From Lysobacter_I brunescens (GTDB lineage Bacteria > Pseudomonadota > Gammaproteobacteria > Xanthomonadales > Xanthomonadaceae), in NCBI RefSeq assembly GCF_042677005.1, contig NZ_JBHTIF010000005.1, positions 62,001 through 126,000 on the forward strand: a DNA stretch of 64,000 bases. The letters are read 5' to 3'. Within the stretch, counting starts at the first letter, position 1. Each line of letters opens with the position of its first letter. Below the pieces are notes generated by a model. That model did no database searches and was not told the DNA's origin. It was given only the letters and a program-made list of their open reading frames with translations. Below are positions 51,139 through 59,220 of this stretch, one piece after another. The translations under genes and the position numbers were made by a program.

Positions 51139-53122
51139 GACCGCCGCGTCCCGCAGCGCCCCGGCACTGGCCGTGCCTCCTCTGGACCCGCTGTCGCGCC
51201 GCTGGGCCCTGGCGGCGGCCCTGCTCTGCCTGCTGCCGCTGCTGCTGCAGATGCCGGGCAGCCTGACCCTCGGCATCGGCGCGGTCGCGCTGGCGGTGCC
51301 GCTGCTGGCCCGCGATGGCCATGCGCCGGGCTGGCTGCGCTTCGTGCTGATCGCCGCCCTGCTCGGCACGGTGATGACGCTGTACGGCTTCCGTTTCGGC
51401 CGCGACACCGGCTGCGCGATGCTGGCGACGATGCTCGCGCTCAAGCCCGTGGAGATGCGCTCGCTGCGCGACGCGCGCAGCCTGCTGGGCTTCGCGCTGT
51501 TCGCGCCGTTTGCGACCTTCCTCCTCGACCAGGGACCGCTGTCGCTGTCGCTGGGCCTGGCCGGCGCGGTGGCGGCGCTGACCGCGCTGCACACGCTGTC
51601 GGAGATCGAAAGCGATGCGCGCGCGCCGGCACGCCGGCCGTGGTCGCGGCTGGCGATGGTCGCGCGGATGATCGCGATCGGCCTGCCGCTGGCGATGGTG
51701 GTGTTCTGGCTGTTCCCGCGCTTCACCTCGCCGCTGTGGGGCGTGCCCGAACGCGCGCTGGCGAAGCCCGGTCTGTCCGACCGCATGTCGCCGGGCGACT
51801 GGATCGACCTGATCGCCGACGACACCCCGGCGCTGCGCGTGACGTTCTTCGGCGAAGCGCCGGCGCAGTCGCAGATGTACTGGCGCGGGCATGTGCTGTG
51901 GGATTTCGACGGCCGTACCTGGACCTCGGTGGGCTGGTCGCGCGCGATCAGCCGCGCACGCACGCGCCCCGGCCCGCCGCCGGTGGTCTACGACTACGAA
52001 ATGGAGATCGAGCCGACCGACCGCAGCCAGCTGGTCGCGCTGGAGATGCCCCTGGCCGCGCCGGAAGGCGCGCATCTGTACGGCGACTACACGCTGGTCA
52101 GCCGGCAGACGCTCAATGCCCTCACCCGCTGGCGCCTGCGCTCCGCGCCACAGACCGCGCTGGCCGAAACCGATCTGCACCCGACGCTGCGCAGCCTCGC
52201 GCTGCGCCTGCCGCCGGGCTACAACCCGCGCACGCTGGACCTGGCCGAGCGCTGGCGGCGCGAAGCCGGTCCGAGCAACCGCACGAGCGATGACGCCATC
52301 GTCCGCCGCGCGCTCGACTGGATCCGCGCGGAGTTCGTCTACACCCTCGAAACCCCGCTGCTCGGCCGCAACAGCGTCGACGAATTCCTGTTCGACCAGA
52401 AGGCCGGTTTCTGCGAGCACTACAGCAGCGCCTTCGTCGTGCTGATGCGCGGCGCCGGCATCCCGGCACGCGTGGTCACCGGCTATGTCGGCGGCTACCG
52501 CAACCCGGTGGGCGGGTACTGGCTCGTCCGCCGCTCGGATGCCCATGCCTGGGCTGAAGTCTGGATCGAAGGCCGCGGCTGGGTGCGCGTGGACCCCACT
52601 GCCGCGATCGCGCCGGAGCGCATCTACGACACCATCGACGACCGCCGCCCGGGCGCGCTCGGCGGGTTCTCGGGGCTCAGCCCGGTGTTCGACGTCGGCG
52701 ACTGGCTGCGGCGCAGCTGGAACGACTTCGTGCTCGGCTACGACGCGCGCCGACAGCGCAACCTGCTGCAATCCTTCGGTATCCCCGATCTCGACACCGG
52801 TGCGCTGGTGCGCCTGTTCGTGATCGCCACGGTGCTGGCGATGGCGGGCATGCTCTGGCTGACCACGCGGCAGGAGCGCGAGCGCGATCCGCTGCTGCGT
52901 GCCTGGCGGCGGATGGAGCGCCGCTACCGCAAGCTCGGACTGGGACGGCCGTCGCACGAACCGGTCGGCGCCTGGGTCGAGCGCATCGCCGGCGCGCGTC
53001 CGGACGCCACCGCACTGAAGGAACTCAGCGCACGTTTCGTGGAATGGCGGTACGCTCGCCATCATGGCGGCGCCGCCAACCTGCGGGCCCTGCTCCGCGA
53101 CCTGCGCAGGCACCGCCCTTAG
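51131..53122 (+). CDS. TgpA-like membrane transglutaminase (DUF3488-Transglut-DUF4129)
   Basis: A 663-residue inner-membrane protein. About seven helices make up the DUF3488 N-terminus. The transglutaminase-like domain has Cys in FDQKAGFCEHYSSAFVVLMR and His/Asp in RSDAHAWAEVWIEGRGWVRVDPTA. A last helix (IATVLAMAGMLWL) and a DUF4129 tail follow. It resembles TgpA of Pseudomonas, essential there for viability. Third gene of the MoxR trio. Confidence 0.94.
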   Translation: MAETAASRSAPALAVPPLDPLSRRWALAAALLCLLPLLLQMPGSLTLGIGAVALAVPLLARDGHAPGWLRFVLIAALLGTVMTLYGFRFGRDTGCAMLATMLALKPVEMRSLRDARSLLGFALFAPFATFLLDQGPLSLSLGLAGAVAALTALHTLSEIESDARAPARRPWSRLAMVARMIAIGLPLAMVVFWLFPRFTSPLWGVPERALAKPGLSDRMSPGDWIDLIADDTPALRVTFFGEAPAQSQMYWRGHVLWDFDGRTWTSVGWSRAISRARTRPGPPPVVYDYEMEIEPTDRSQLVALEMPLAAPEGAHLYGDYTLVSRQTLNALTRWRLRSAPQTALAETDLHPTLRSLALRLPPGYNPRTLDLAERWRREAGPSNRTSDDAIVRRALDWIRAEFVYTLETPLLGRNSVDEFLFDQKAGFCEHYSSAFVVLMRGAGIPARVVTGYVGGYRNPVGGYWLVRRSDAHAWAEVWIEGRGWVRVDPTAAIAPERIYDTIDDRRPGALGGFSGLSPVFDVGDWLRRSWNDFVLGYDARRQRNLLQSFGIPDLDTGALVRLFVIATVLAMAGMLWLTTRQERERDPLLRAWRRMERRYRKLGLGRPSHEPVGAWVERIAGARPDATALKELSARFVEWRYARHHGGAANLRALLRDLRRHRP

Positions 53123-53165
53123 CGCATCGAACAAGCTCGCAACGCATTCCTTCAGGAGATCCGCC

Positions 53166-53660
53166 ATGTCCGCCCGCAGTACCGCCTTCGCAGCAGCCGT
53201 CACCGCCCTGGCCCTGTCCGGGTGCGCCACCGTCTCCAAGCCGCTCCAGGGCGAATTCACCGCCATCAGCCCGCACCAGGCCATCGAACAGGACAGCACC
53301 GGCACCGCCGTGCGCTGGGGTGGCCGGATCGTCCGCACCGAACCGCTCGCCGACCGCACCTGCTTCGAAGTGCTGTCCTCGCGCCTCGACGCCAGCGGCC
53401 GCCCCGCCTGGGCCGGCGCCGACGACACCCACGGCCGCTTCATCGCCTGCCGGACCGGCTTCTACGACCCGGCGCTGTTCACCGACAAGCGCGAAGTCAC
53501 CTTCACGGGCCGCATCGAAGGCTACGAGAACCGCCGCATCGGCGAGTATTCCTACCGCTTCCCGCGCGTCACCGCCGACGTGGTCTACCTGTGGCCCGAG
53601 GAAAGCCGCACGCGCGTGATCACCACGCCGTCGCCGTGGCCCTGGTGGGGCTGGTGGTGA
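53166..53660 (+). CDS. Slp family outer-membrane lipoprotein
   Basis: A 164-residue lipoprotein. The signal ends at LALSGC (Cys20). The Slp-type domain is shown by ISPHQAIEQDSTGTAVRWGGRIVRTEP, FIACRTGFYDPALFTDKREVTFTGRIEGYENRRIGEYSYRFPRV (two pieces of one region) and VVYLWPE. Slp proteins are starvation- or acid-induced in E. coli. The start has an AGGAGAT ribosome site and a strong terminator follows. Confidence 0.9.
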   Translation: MSARSTAFAAAVTALALSGCATVSKPLQGEFTAISPHQAIEQDSTGTAVRWGGRIVRTEPLADRTCFEVLSSRLDASGRPAWAGADDTHGRFIACRTGFYDPALFTDKREVTFTGRIEGYENRRIGEYSYRFPRVTADVVYLWPEESRTRVITTPSPWPWWGWW

Positions 53661-53681
53661 ACCACGCCGCCGGAACCGGCG

Positions 53682-53717
53682 CATGAAAAAAGCGGGCTTC
53701 GGCCCGCTTTTTTCATG
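53682..53717. terminator. bidirectional terminator after the Slp-like gene
   Basis: A 16-base-pair perfect stem CATGAAAAAAGCGGGC/GCCCGCTTTTTTCATG with a TTCG loop, between the convergent Slp-like and membrane-protein genes. Confidence 0.92.
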
Positions 53718-53734
53718 TCCGCATCGCGCAGCCG

Positions 53735-54238
53735 TCAGGCCTTGGGCGCGTGCTTGTCGCGGTAGCGGAAAGTCAGCCACAGGCCGACCGCGATCGCGTA
53801 CGACAGGTTCGGCACGAAGGCCTTGTCCAGCGTGGTGACCTTGGACTGCAGCGCGACATAATTGGTGTATGCGGCCTGCGACAGCGTGAACGCGGCGATC
53901 ATCAGCACCAGCCGGATCGGCACCGGCATGCCCATCCGCAGCGCGATGATGGTGCCTTCCGAGATCAGCACACCGACCAGGAACGGGAACACCGCGCCGA
54001 TCACGATCAGCGCCACCGGGCTGTCGGCGGCATGCGTGGCCAGCATCATGTCCGCGAAGGTGACGCCCAGCGCGCGGGTGATCAGGAAGGCGAGGAATCC
54101 GGTCGAGAACGACATGATCCGCACGTACTGCTCGGCGCCCTCGGATTTCAGGATCACGGTGATCGCGATCCAGATCTGGCTCGCGATGGTGAGCAGGATC
54201 AGGATCTGCTCGAGGATGGTGAAGGCGTCCCACTTCAT
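53735..54238 (-). CDS. multi-pass membrane protein, function unknown
   Basis: A 167-residue protein with about five membrane helices (ILEQILILLTIASQIWIAI, FSTGFLAFLITRAL, VALIVIGAVFPFLVGVLI, LVLMIAAFTLSQAAYTNYVAL, IAVGLWLTF). I do not recognise the family. The Met at 54238 (MKWDAFTILE) puts a short cytosolic or periplasmic start before helix 1. It lies 82 bases after the rhomboid gene and may share its transcript. Confidence 0.7.
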   Translation of the reverse strand: MKWDAFTILEQILILLTIASQIWIAITVILKSEGAEQYVRIMSFSTGFLAFLITRALGVTFADMMLATHAADSPVALIVIGAVFPFLVGVLISEGTIIALRMGMPVPIRLVLMIAAFTLSQAAYTNYVALQSKVTTLDKAFVPNLSYAIAVGLWLTFRYRDKHAPKA

Positions 54239-54320
54239 GCGCGATCGTTCTTCCAGGCCCGCCCGGGGGCGGGCACCGGGCGGGAACATAACACAGCCGC
54301 CGCGCCGGCCGTCCCGGCGA

Positions 54321-54998
54321 TCATTTGACGATGCGCAGGTGCGTGCGCTTGCGGTCGCCCTGCGACGGCGGACGCGGCCTGGAGGCGCGGCGCCAGTAGA
54401 GGATCGTCAGCCAGCCGAACACCATGCCACCGAGGTGCGCGAAGTGCGCCACGCCCGGTTGCAGGCCGGTGAATCCCAGCAGCAGGGTGATCACGCCGAA
54501 CAGCAGGACCAGCGTGCGCGCCTTCATCGGCACCGGCGGGATCAACAGCATCACGCGCTGGTTCGGGAACAGCATGCCGTAGCCCAGCAGCAGGCCGAAC
54601 ACGCCGCCGGACGCGCCCACGGTCGGATACGGCGGCTCTCCGGACGACACCGACCAGCTCGCCAGCGCCAGCTGGATCAGTCCGGCACCGGCGACGCAGA
54701 TCAGGAAGTAAGCGGTGAAACGTCGCGTGCCCCAGGTGTGCTCGAGCTGCGCACCGAACATCACCAGCGCCAGCATGTTCATCAGCAGGTGCGCCAGGTC
54801 GGCGTGCAGGAATCCGTAGGTCAGCAACTGCCACGGCATGAAGCCCGGCACTGCGGCCTCGGCCCAGGCCTGCGACAGCCAGGGCCACAGCGCGAGATGT
54901 TCGTCGAGGAACGGGCGGAACAGGACGTGTTGCGCGACGAACACCAGCACGTTCGCGATCAACAGCACCTTGGTGGCCGGGGGAAGCCTGGACAACAT
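54321..54998 (-). CDS. rhomboid family intramembrane serine protease with SspB-like C-terminal tail
   Basis: A 225-residue rhomboid. Six helices; catalytic Ser in VGASGGVFGLLLGYG and His in VAHFAHLGGMVFGW; WQLLTYGFLHADLAHLLMNM matches the family H-x2-H-x3-N region. The tail after the last helix is basic and ends KRTHLRIVK, identical over HLRIVK to the SspB tail at 9431, which is the ClpX-docking peptide in E. coli SspB. With an even helix count the C-terminus should be cytosolic, where ClpX could reach it. The start at 54998 was chosen for the family N-terminus. Confidence 0.92.
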   Translation of the reverse strand: MLSRLPPATKVLLIANVLVFVAQHVLFRPFLDEHLALWPWLSQAWAEAAVPGFMPWQLLTYGFLHADLAHLLMNMLALVMFGAQLEHTWGTRRFTAYFLICVAGAGLIQLALASWSVSSGEPPYPTVGASGGVFGLLLGYGMLFPNQRVMLLIPPVPMKARTLVLLFGVITLLLGFTGLQPGVAHFAHLGGMVFGWLTILYWRRASRPRPPSQGDRKRTHLRIVK

Positions 54999-55084
54999 CC
55001 GTGATCCTGCGGGGGAATGGGGGGAGAGACACGCGGACAGCGCGAAGGAAGGCGCTTGCCGGGCGTGCCGCCTATGATACCGGG

Positions 55085-55708
55085 ATGCATTCGCTTCCTT
55101 CCCTGAATGCGCAGGATGTCGCGGCCGATGGCGAACGTCTCGCCGACGCGCTGCGCGACCATGGCGCCTGCTGGATCGCCGACTGGCCGCCCCCCGCGCT
55201 CCGCGATGCGCTGCGCGACGACCTGCGTCGCCTGCTGGCCGACGGCGGGCTCGCACCGGCTGCAGTGGGCCGCGCCGAGGGCCGCGCGCGTCGAGAGGAC
55301 ATCCGCGCCGACAGCACCTGCTGGCTCGACGATCCGCGCTGCGGCGAGCCTGCGCGCCGCTTCCTCGCCGTCCTCGACGAGGTACGCACGCAGCTCAACC
55401 GCCAGCTCTTCCTCGGGCTGCGCAGCGTCGAGGCGCATTACGCCGCCTACCCGCCCGGCGGCGGCTATGCGCGGCACCGCGACCGCTTCCGCGACAGCGA
55501 CGCGCGACGGGTGTCCTGGGTGACCTACCTCAATGCCGGCTGGAACGACGGGGACGGCGGCGCACTGCGCATCTGGCGCGAGGATGGCGACACCGTCGAC
55601 CTGCCGCCCGTGGGCGGCAGCGTGTGTTTCCTCAGCGAGCTCGAACACGAAGTCCTGCCCGCAGGGCGCGAACGCCTGTCGATCGCCTGCTGGATGCGCC
55701 GCGACTGA
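55085..55708 (+). CDS. 2OG-Fe(II) oxygenase
   Basis: A 207-residue 2-oxoglutarate/Fe(II)-dependent oxygenase of the prolyl-4-hydroxylase fold. The metal triad is His-x-Asp in GGGYARHRDRF and the distal His in ELEHEVLPAGRERLSIACW, whose Arg binds 2OG; WVTYLNAGWNDGDGGALRIW is the family strand. It resembles the SM-20/YbiX-like group; the substrate is unknown. It diverges from the rhomboid gene across 86 bases. Confidence 0.9.
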   Translation: MHSLPSLNAQDVAADGERLADALRDHGACWIADWPPPALRDALRDDLRRLLADGGLAPAAVGRAEGRARREDIRADSTCWLDDPRCGEPARRFLAVLDEVRTQLNRQLFLGLRSVEAHYAAYPPGGGYARHRDRFRDSDARRVSWVTYLNAGWNDGDGGALRIWREDGDTVDLPPVGGSVCFLSELEHEVLPAGRERLSIACWMRRD

Positions 55709-55735
55709 CCGCGTCGCGCTGTCTGCGGCGATGGA

Positions 55736-56260
55736 TCAGCGGTTCCGGGCGTAGGTCACTTCGACCGCGCGGGCCTCGCGCCCGTCGGGCGCGATGTTGG
55801 TCATCACGATGATCAACGCGTCGTCGTCGGGCTGCGTGATCTCGGTTCGCCAGCCCCAGCGCGGACCCGGCGGGGTCTGGCCGTCGCCGTAGCTGCCCAG
55901 CACCGAGAAATGCGGCTCGGCGTCCGACCCGGACGAGGTCGAGAACATCATGGCGCTGCCGTTGTGGAAGCTGTCGATCCAGGCGCATTCCCAGCGGCGC
56001 TCGTCGACGTGAAAGCCGTACAGCGCCACGCCGGCATGGCTGCGACCGTCGAAGTCCCAAGTGTATTCGTGCAGCAGGAAACGCCCGCCCAGCACCGCGC
56101 GCAAGCTGCCCCGTTGCGGGGACTCGGCCGCCAGCATGTCGGGCTCGAACCAGAGGCGGTAGGTGCCTGCCCAATCTCCGGCCATGCGCACCAGACGCTG
56201 GTGCGGGCCAGGCCCGGCCTGCGTGCCCGCATCCTCTCGGCTTCCGTCTTCCGTTCCCAT
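55736..56260 (-). CDS. DUF1579 family protein
   Basis: A 174-residue cytosolic protein of unknown function. DUF1579 features are LVRMAGDWAGTYRLWFEPD, LGGRFLLHEYTWDFDGRSHAGVALYGFH, DSFHNGSAMMF and a late PRWGWRTEI. The start at 56260 was preferred; the 30 codons upstream in frame look non-coding. It converges on the oxygenase gene. Confidence 0.82.
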   Translation of the reverse strand: MGTEDGSREDAGTQAGPGPHQRLVRMAGDWAGTYRLWFEPDMLAAESPQRGSLRAVLGGRFLLHEYTWDFDGRSHAGVALYGFHVDERRWECAWIDSFHNGSAMMFSTSSGSDAEPHFSVLGSYGDGQTPPGPRWGWRTEITQPDDDALIIVMTNIAPDGREARAVEVTYARNR

Positions 56261-56511
56261 GGCGCGCCCTCCCCTCCGGTTTCGGCCAGCGTACTCCACA
56301 AGGGCGCTCTGGCGGCAGCGTCGCCCTGCGCATGCGTACGGGTCCGACAAGGCTCGAACCGGGCCGCCGGCCCGGGTCCGGTCGCTAAAAAAATGTTATG
56401 AATGCGCCCGGATCGTCTGTACGCACACACGGCGTCCGGGGCGCCAAGGGGAGGCGCTCCTCCGCGGAACACCCATCACAGCTCATTCACGGAAAAGAAT
56501 TCGGAGGCTCC

Positions 56512-59034
56512 ATGTTCCAATCGAAACTGTCCGCCCGCCGCCCGCGCGTCGGTCCGGTCCCGCGCGTCACCGCGCTCGCCCTCGCCATGGCCCTGACGCT
56601 GCCTGCGTTCGCCCAGGACGCGTCGTCGACGGAGGAAGCCTCCGGCGATCTCGACGCCATCACCGTGCTGGGCAGCCGCGCCAAGAACCGCACCGCCGCC
56701 GATACGGCCGCACCGGTCGACGTGATCGACAGCGTGCAGCTGGAGCGCACCGGCGCCCGCGAACTGGGCCAGCTCCTGCAGATGCTCGAACCCAGCTTCA
56801 ACTTCTCGCGCACCACCATCAGCGACGGCACCGACATCCTGCGCCCGGCCACCCTGCGCGCGCTCGGTCCCGACCAGGTACTGGTGCTGGTCAACGGCAA
56901 GCGCCGCCACCAGCAGGCGCTGGTCAACGTGCAGCAGACCGTCGCGCGCGGTTCGGCCGGTACCGACATCAACGCGATTCCGATCACCGCGATCCAGCGC
57001 ATCGAAGTGCTGCGCGACGGCGCCGCGGCGCAGTACGGCTCCGACGCCATCGCCGGCGTGATCAACGTCGTGCTGAAGAAGCAGACCAAGGAGACCCAGG
57101 TCTTCTTCGAGGCCGGCCAGACACGCGAAGGCGACGGCACCGTGCTGCACGGCGGCCTCAACCACGGCTTCGAACTCGGCGACGACGGCTTCATCAACCT
57201 CAGCGTCGAATACCGCGACCGCGAGGAAACCAACCGCGCCGGCAAGGACACGCTGCGCGTGAGCCCGCCGCGCGTGACCCAGCGCATCGGCGACGCCGAT
57301 TCCACCGACGCCTACCTGTGGATGAACGGCGGCGTCGGCGTCGGCAGCGGCGAGCTGTACTGGTTCGGCGGCCTCTCCCGCCGCGAAGGCGATTCCTCGG
57401 GCTTCTTCCGCAGCGCCGGCGACGGCCGCACGGTGCCCGACCTCTATCCGAACGGCTTCCTGCCCAACCTGATCACCACCGTCGAGGACGGTTCGCTGGC
57501 CGTCGGTTACCGCGCCGCGTTCAACGACACCTGGGACTGGGATCTGTCGGTCAACCACGGCCGCAGCCGCTTCGGCTTCCACGAGCGCAACTCGGTCAAC
57601 GTCAGCTGGTGGTACGAGCCGCTGAACCCGGCCAACCCCGCCGGCCCGCGCTACAACGCCTCGCCCACCTCGGCCGATACCGGCACCTTGAAGTTCCAGC
57701 AGACCACGCTGAACTTCGACGTGCGCGGCAGCGTCGACATCGGCGCCAGCGAGCCGCTCAGCCTCGCCACCGGCGTGGAATACCGCCGCGAGGATTACGC
57801 CATCGAAGCCGGCGACCCGGTGTCCTACACCTACGGCCGCACCAACAACCCGGCGATCCAGATCCTCAACCAGAACGGCGGTTTCGCCGCGCCGGGCATC
57901 CAGGGCTTCCCGGGCTTCTCGCCGAACGAGGAAGTCGACGACGGCCGCAGCAACTACGCGCTCTACGTCGACGCCGAAACCCGCTTCGGCGGCAAGTTCC
58001 TGCTCGGCGGCGCGCTGCGCTTCGAGGACTACTCCGACTTCGGCAACACCCTGACCGGCAAGCTGTCGGCGCGTTGGGACATCACCGACACCTTCGCGCT
58101 GCGCAGCACGATCGCCACCGGCTTCCGCGCACCGGGCGTGCAGCAGCTGTTCTACAGCCAGCGCTCGACCAACATCGATCCGACGACCGGCCTGCTCGCC
58201 GACACCCTGACCGCGCGCCAGGACAGCGCCGTCACCCGCGCCTTCGGCATCGAACCGCTGAAGGAAGAGGAATCGCTGAGCAAGACGATCGGCTTCTCCT
58301 GGCGACCGAGCGACAACTTCACGCTCACCGTGGACGCGTTCTGGATCGACATCGACGACCGCATCATCTTCTCCAGCAACATCGCGCCCGAAAGCATCGG
58401 CACCAACGGCCTGCCGTGCACGCCGACCAACACCAACTGCCCGATCCGCGCGATCCTGGCGCCGTTCGGCGTGGCCCAGGCGCAGTTCTTCACCAACGCG
58501 ATCGACACCAAGACCCGCGGCATCGACATCGTCGCCGAGTACAGCACCGAAGCCATCGGCGGCACCCTCGACCTCACCGCGCTGCTGCACTGGAACCAGA
58601 CCGAAGTCACCGCCCGTCGCTCGCAGTCGGCGATCCTCTCGCCGACCCAGCTGTTCGACGACAGCCAGGTCACGCTGGTCGAGGAAGGACAGCCCGGCGC
58701 ACGCCACGTGCTGCAGGCGGTGTGGACCCGTGGTGTCTTCGACGGCACGCTGCGCGCGAACTACTACGGCTCGGTCGCCGGCGAAGGCTTCACCCCGGGC
58801 TTCAAGCAGACCTGGGACGGCGCCACGCTGTTCGACTTCGCGCTGGGCTTCCAGATCGGCGAAAAGGTCCGCCTGACCCTGGGCAGCAACAACTTCCTCG
58901 ACACCTACCCCGACAAGTGGGACGAGAACCAGGCGTTCCCGTTCCCGCAGCTGGGCTTCACCTACGGCTGGGAAACGCTGCCGTTCGGCATCAACGGCGC
59001 GTACTACTACGCGAAGGTGGACTGGAAGTTCTGA
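56512..59034 (+). CDS. TonB-dependent receptor
   Basis: An 840-residue outer-membrane receptor. Signal peptide 1-35 (ALTLPAFAQ). A TonB-box/plug start is at residues 48-56 (DAITVLGSR). The plug domain has LVLVNGKRRHQQALV and RIEVLRDGAAAQYGSDAIAGVINVVLK, followed by a 22-strand-type barrel ending ANYYAKVDWKF-like with terminal Phe (actual end YYYAKVDWKF). There is no STN signalling domain between signal peptide and TonB box. CGGAGG lies seven bases before the ATG. A strong terminator follows, separating it from the VWA gene. Substrate unknown. Confidence 0.95.
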   Translation: MFQSKLSARRPRVGPVPRVTALALAMALTLPAFAQDASSTEEASGDLDAITVLGSRAKNRTAADTAAPVDVIDSVQLERTGARELGQLLQMLEPSFNFSRTTISDGTDILRPATLRALGPDQVLVLVNGKRRHQQALVNVQQTVARGSAGTDINAIPITAIQRIEVLRDGAAAQYGSDAIAGVINVVLKKQTKETQVFFEAGQTREGDGTVLHGGLNHGFELGDDGFINLSVEYRDREETNRAGKDTLRVSPPRVTQRIGDADSTDAYLWMNGGVGVGSGELYWFGGLSRREGDSSGFFRSAGDGRTVPDLYPNGFLPNLITTVEDGSLAVGYRAAFNDTWDWDLSVNHGRSRFGFHERNSVNVSWWYEPLNPANPAGPRYNASPTSADTGTLKFQQTTLNFDVRGSVDIGASEPLSLATGVEYRREDYAIEAGDPVSYTYGRTNNPAIQILNQNGGFAAPGIQGFPGFSPNEEVDDGRSNYALYVDAETRFGGKFLLGGALRFEDYSDFGNTLTGKLSARWDITDTFALRSTIATGFRAPGVQQLFYSQRSTNIDPTTGLLADTLTARQDSAVTRAFGIEPLKEEESLSKTIGFSWRPSDNFTLTVDAFWIDIDDRIIFSSNIAPESIGTNGLPCTPTNTNCPIRAILAPFGVAQAQFFTNAIDTKTRGIDIVAEYSTEAIGGTLDLTALLHWNQTEVTARRSQSAILSPTQLFDDSQVTLVEEGQPGARHVLQAVWTRGVFDGTLRANYYGSVAGEGFTPGFKQTWDGATLFDFALGFQIGEKVRLTLGSNNFLDTYPDKWDENQAFPFPQLGFTYGWETLPFGINGAYYYAKVDWKF

Positions 59035-59081
59035 CGTCGACGACATCGGTCCCTCCGGATCGAATCGGATCGGAATGTCAC

Positions 59082-59116
59082 GGAAACGGGCGGCGCAAGC
59101 CGCCCGTTTCCTTTTG
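59082..59116 (+). terminator. terminator after the TonB-dependent receptor
   Basis: A 13-base-pair stem GGAAACGGGCGGC/GCCGCCCGTTTCC with a GCAA loop, then CTTTTG. Confidence 0.88.
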
Positions 59117-59220
59117 CGGATCCACCATTCGCGCGCCTCCCCCCCGGATCTGCACGACCAGCGGCAACCCCACCCCACGGCATGGCCCGTTCGACCGTGC
59201 GCCCACCACGGAGACCGCCC

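Noticed and set aside
50597..53443. Minus-strand open frame of 948 codons opposite the transglutaminase
   Set aside because: Arg/Ala/Gln-rich shadow; the plus strand has a catalytic Cys-His-Asp transglutaminase.
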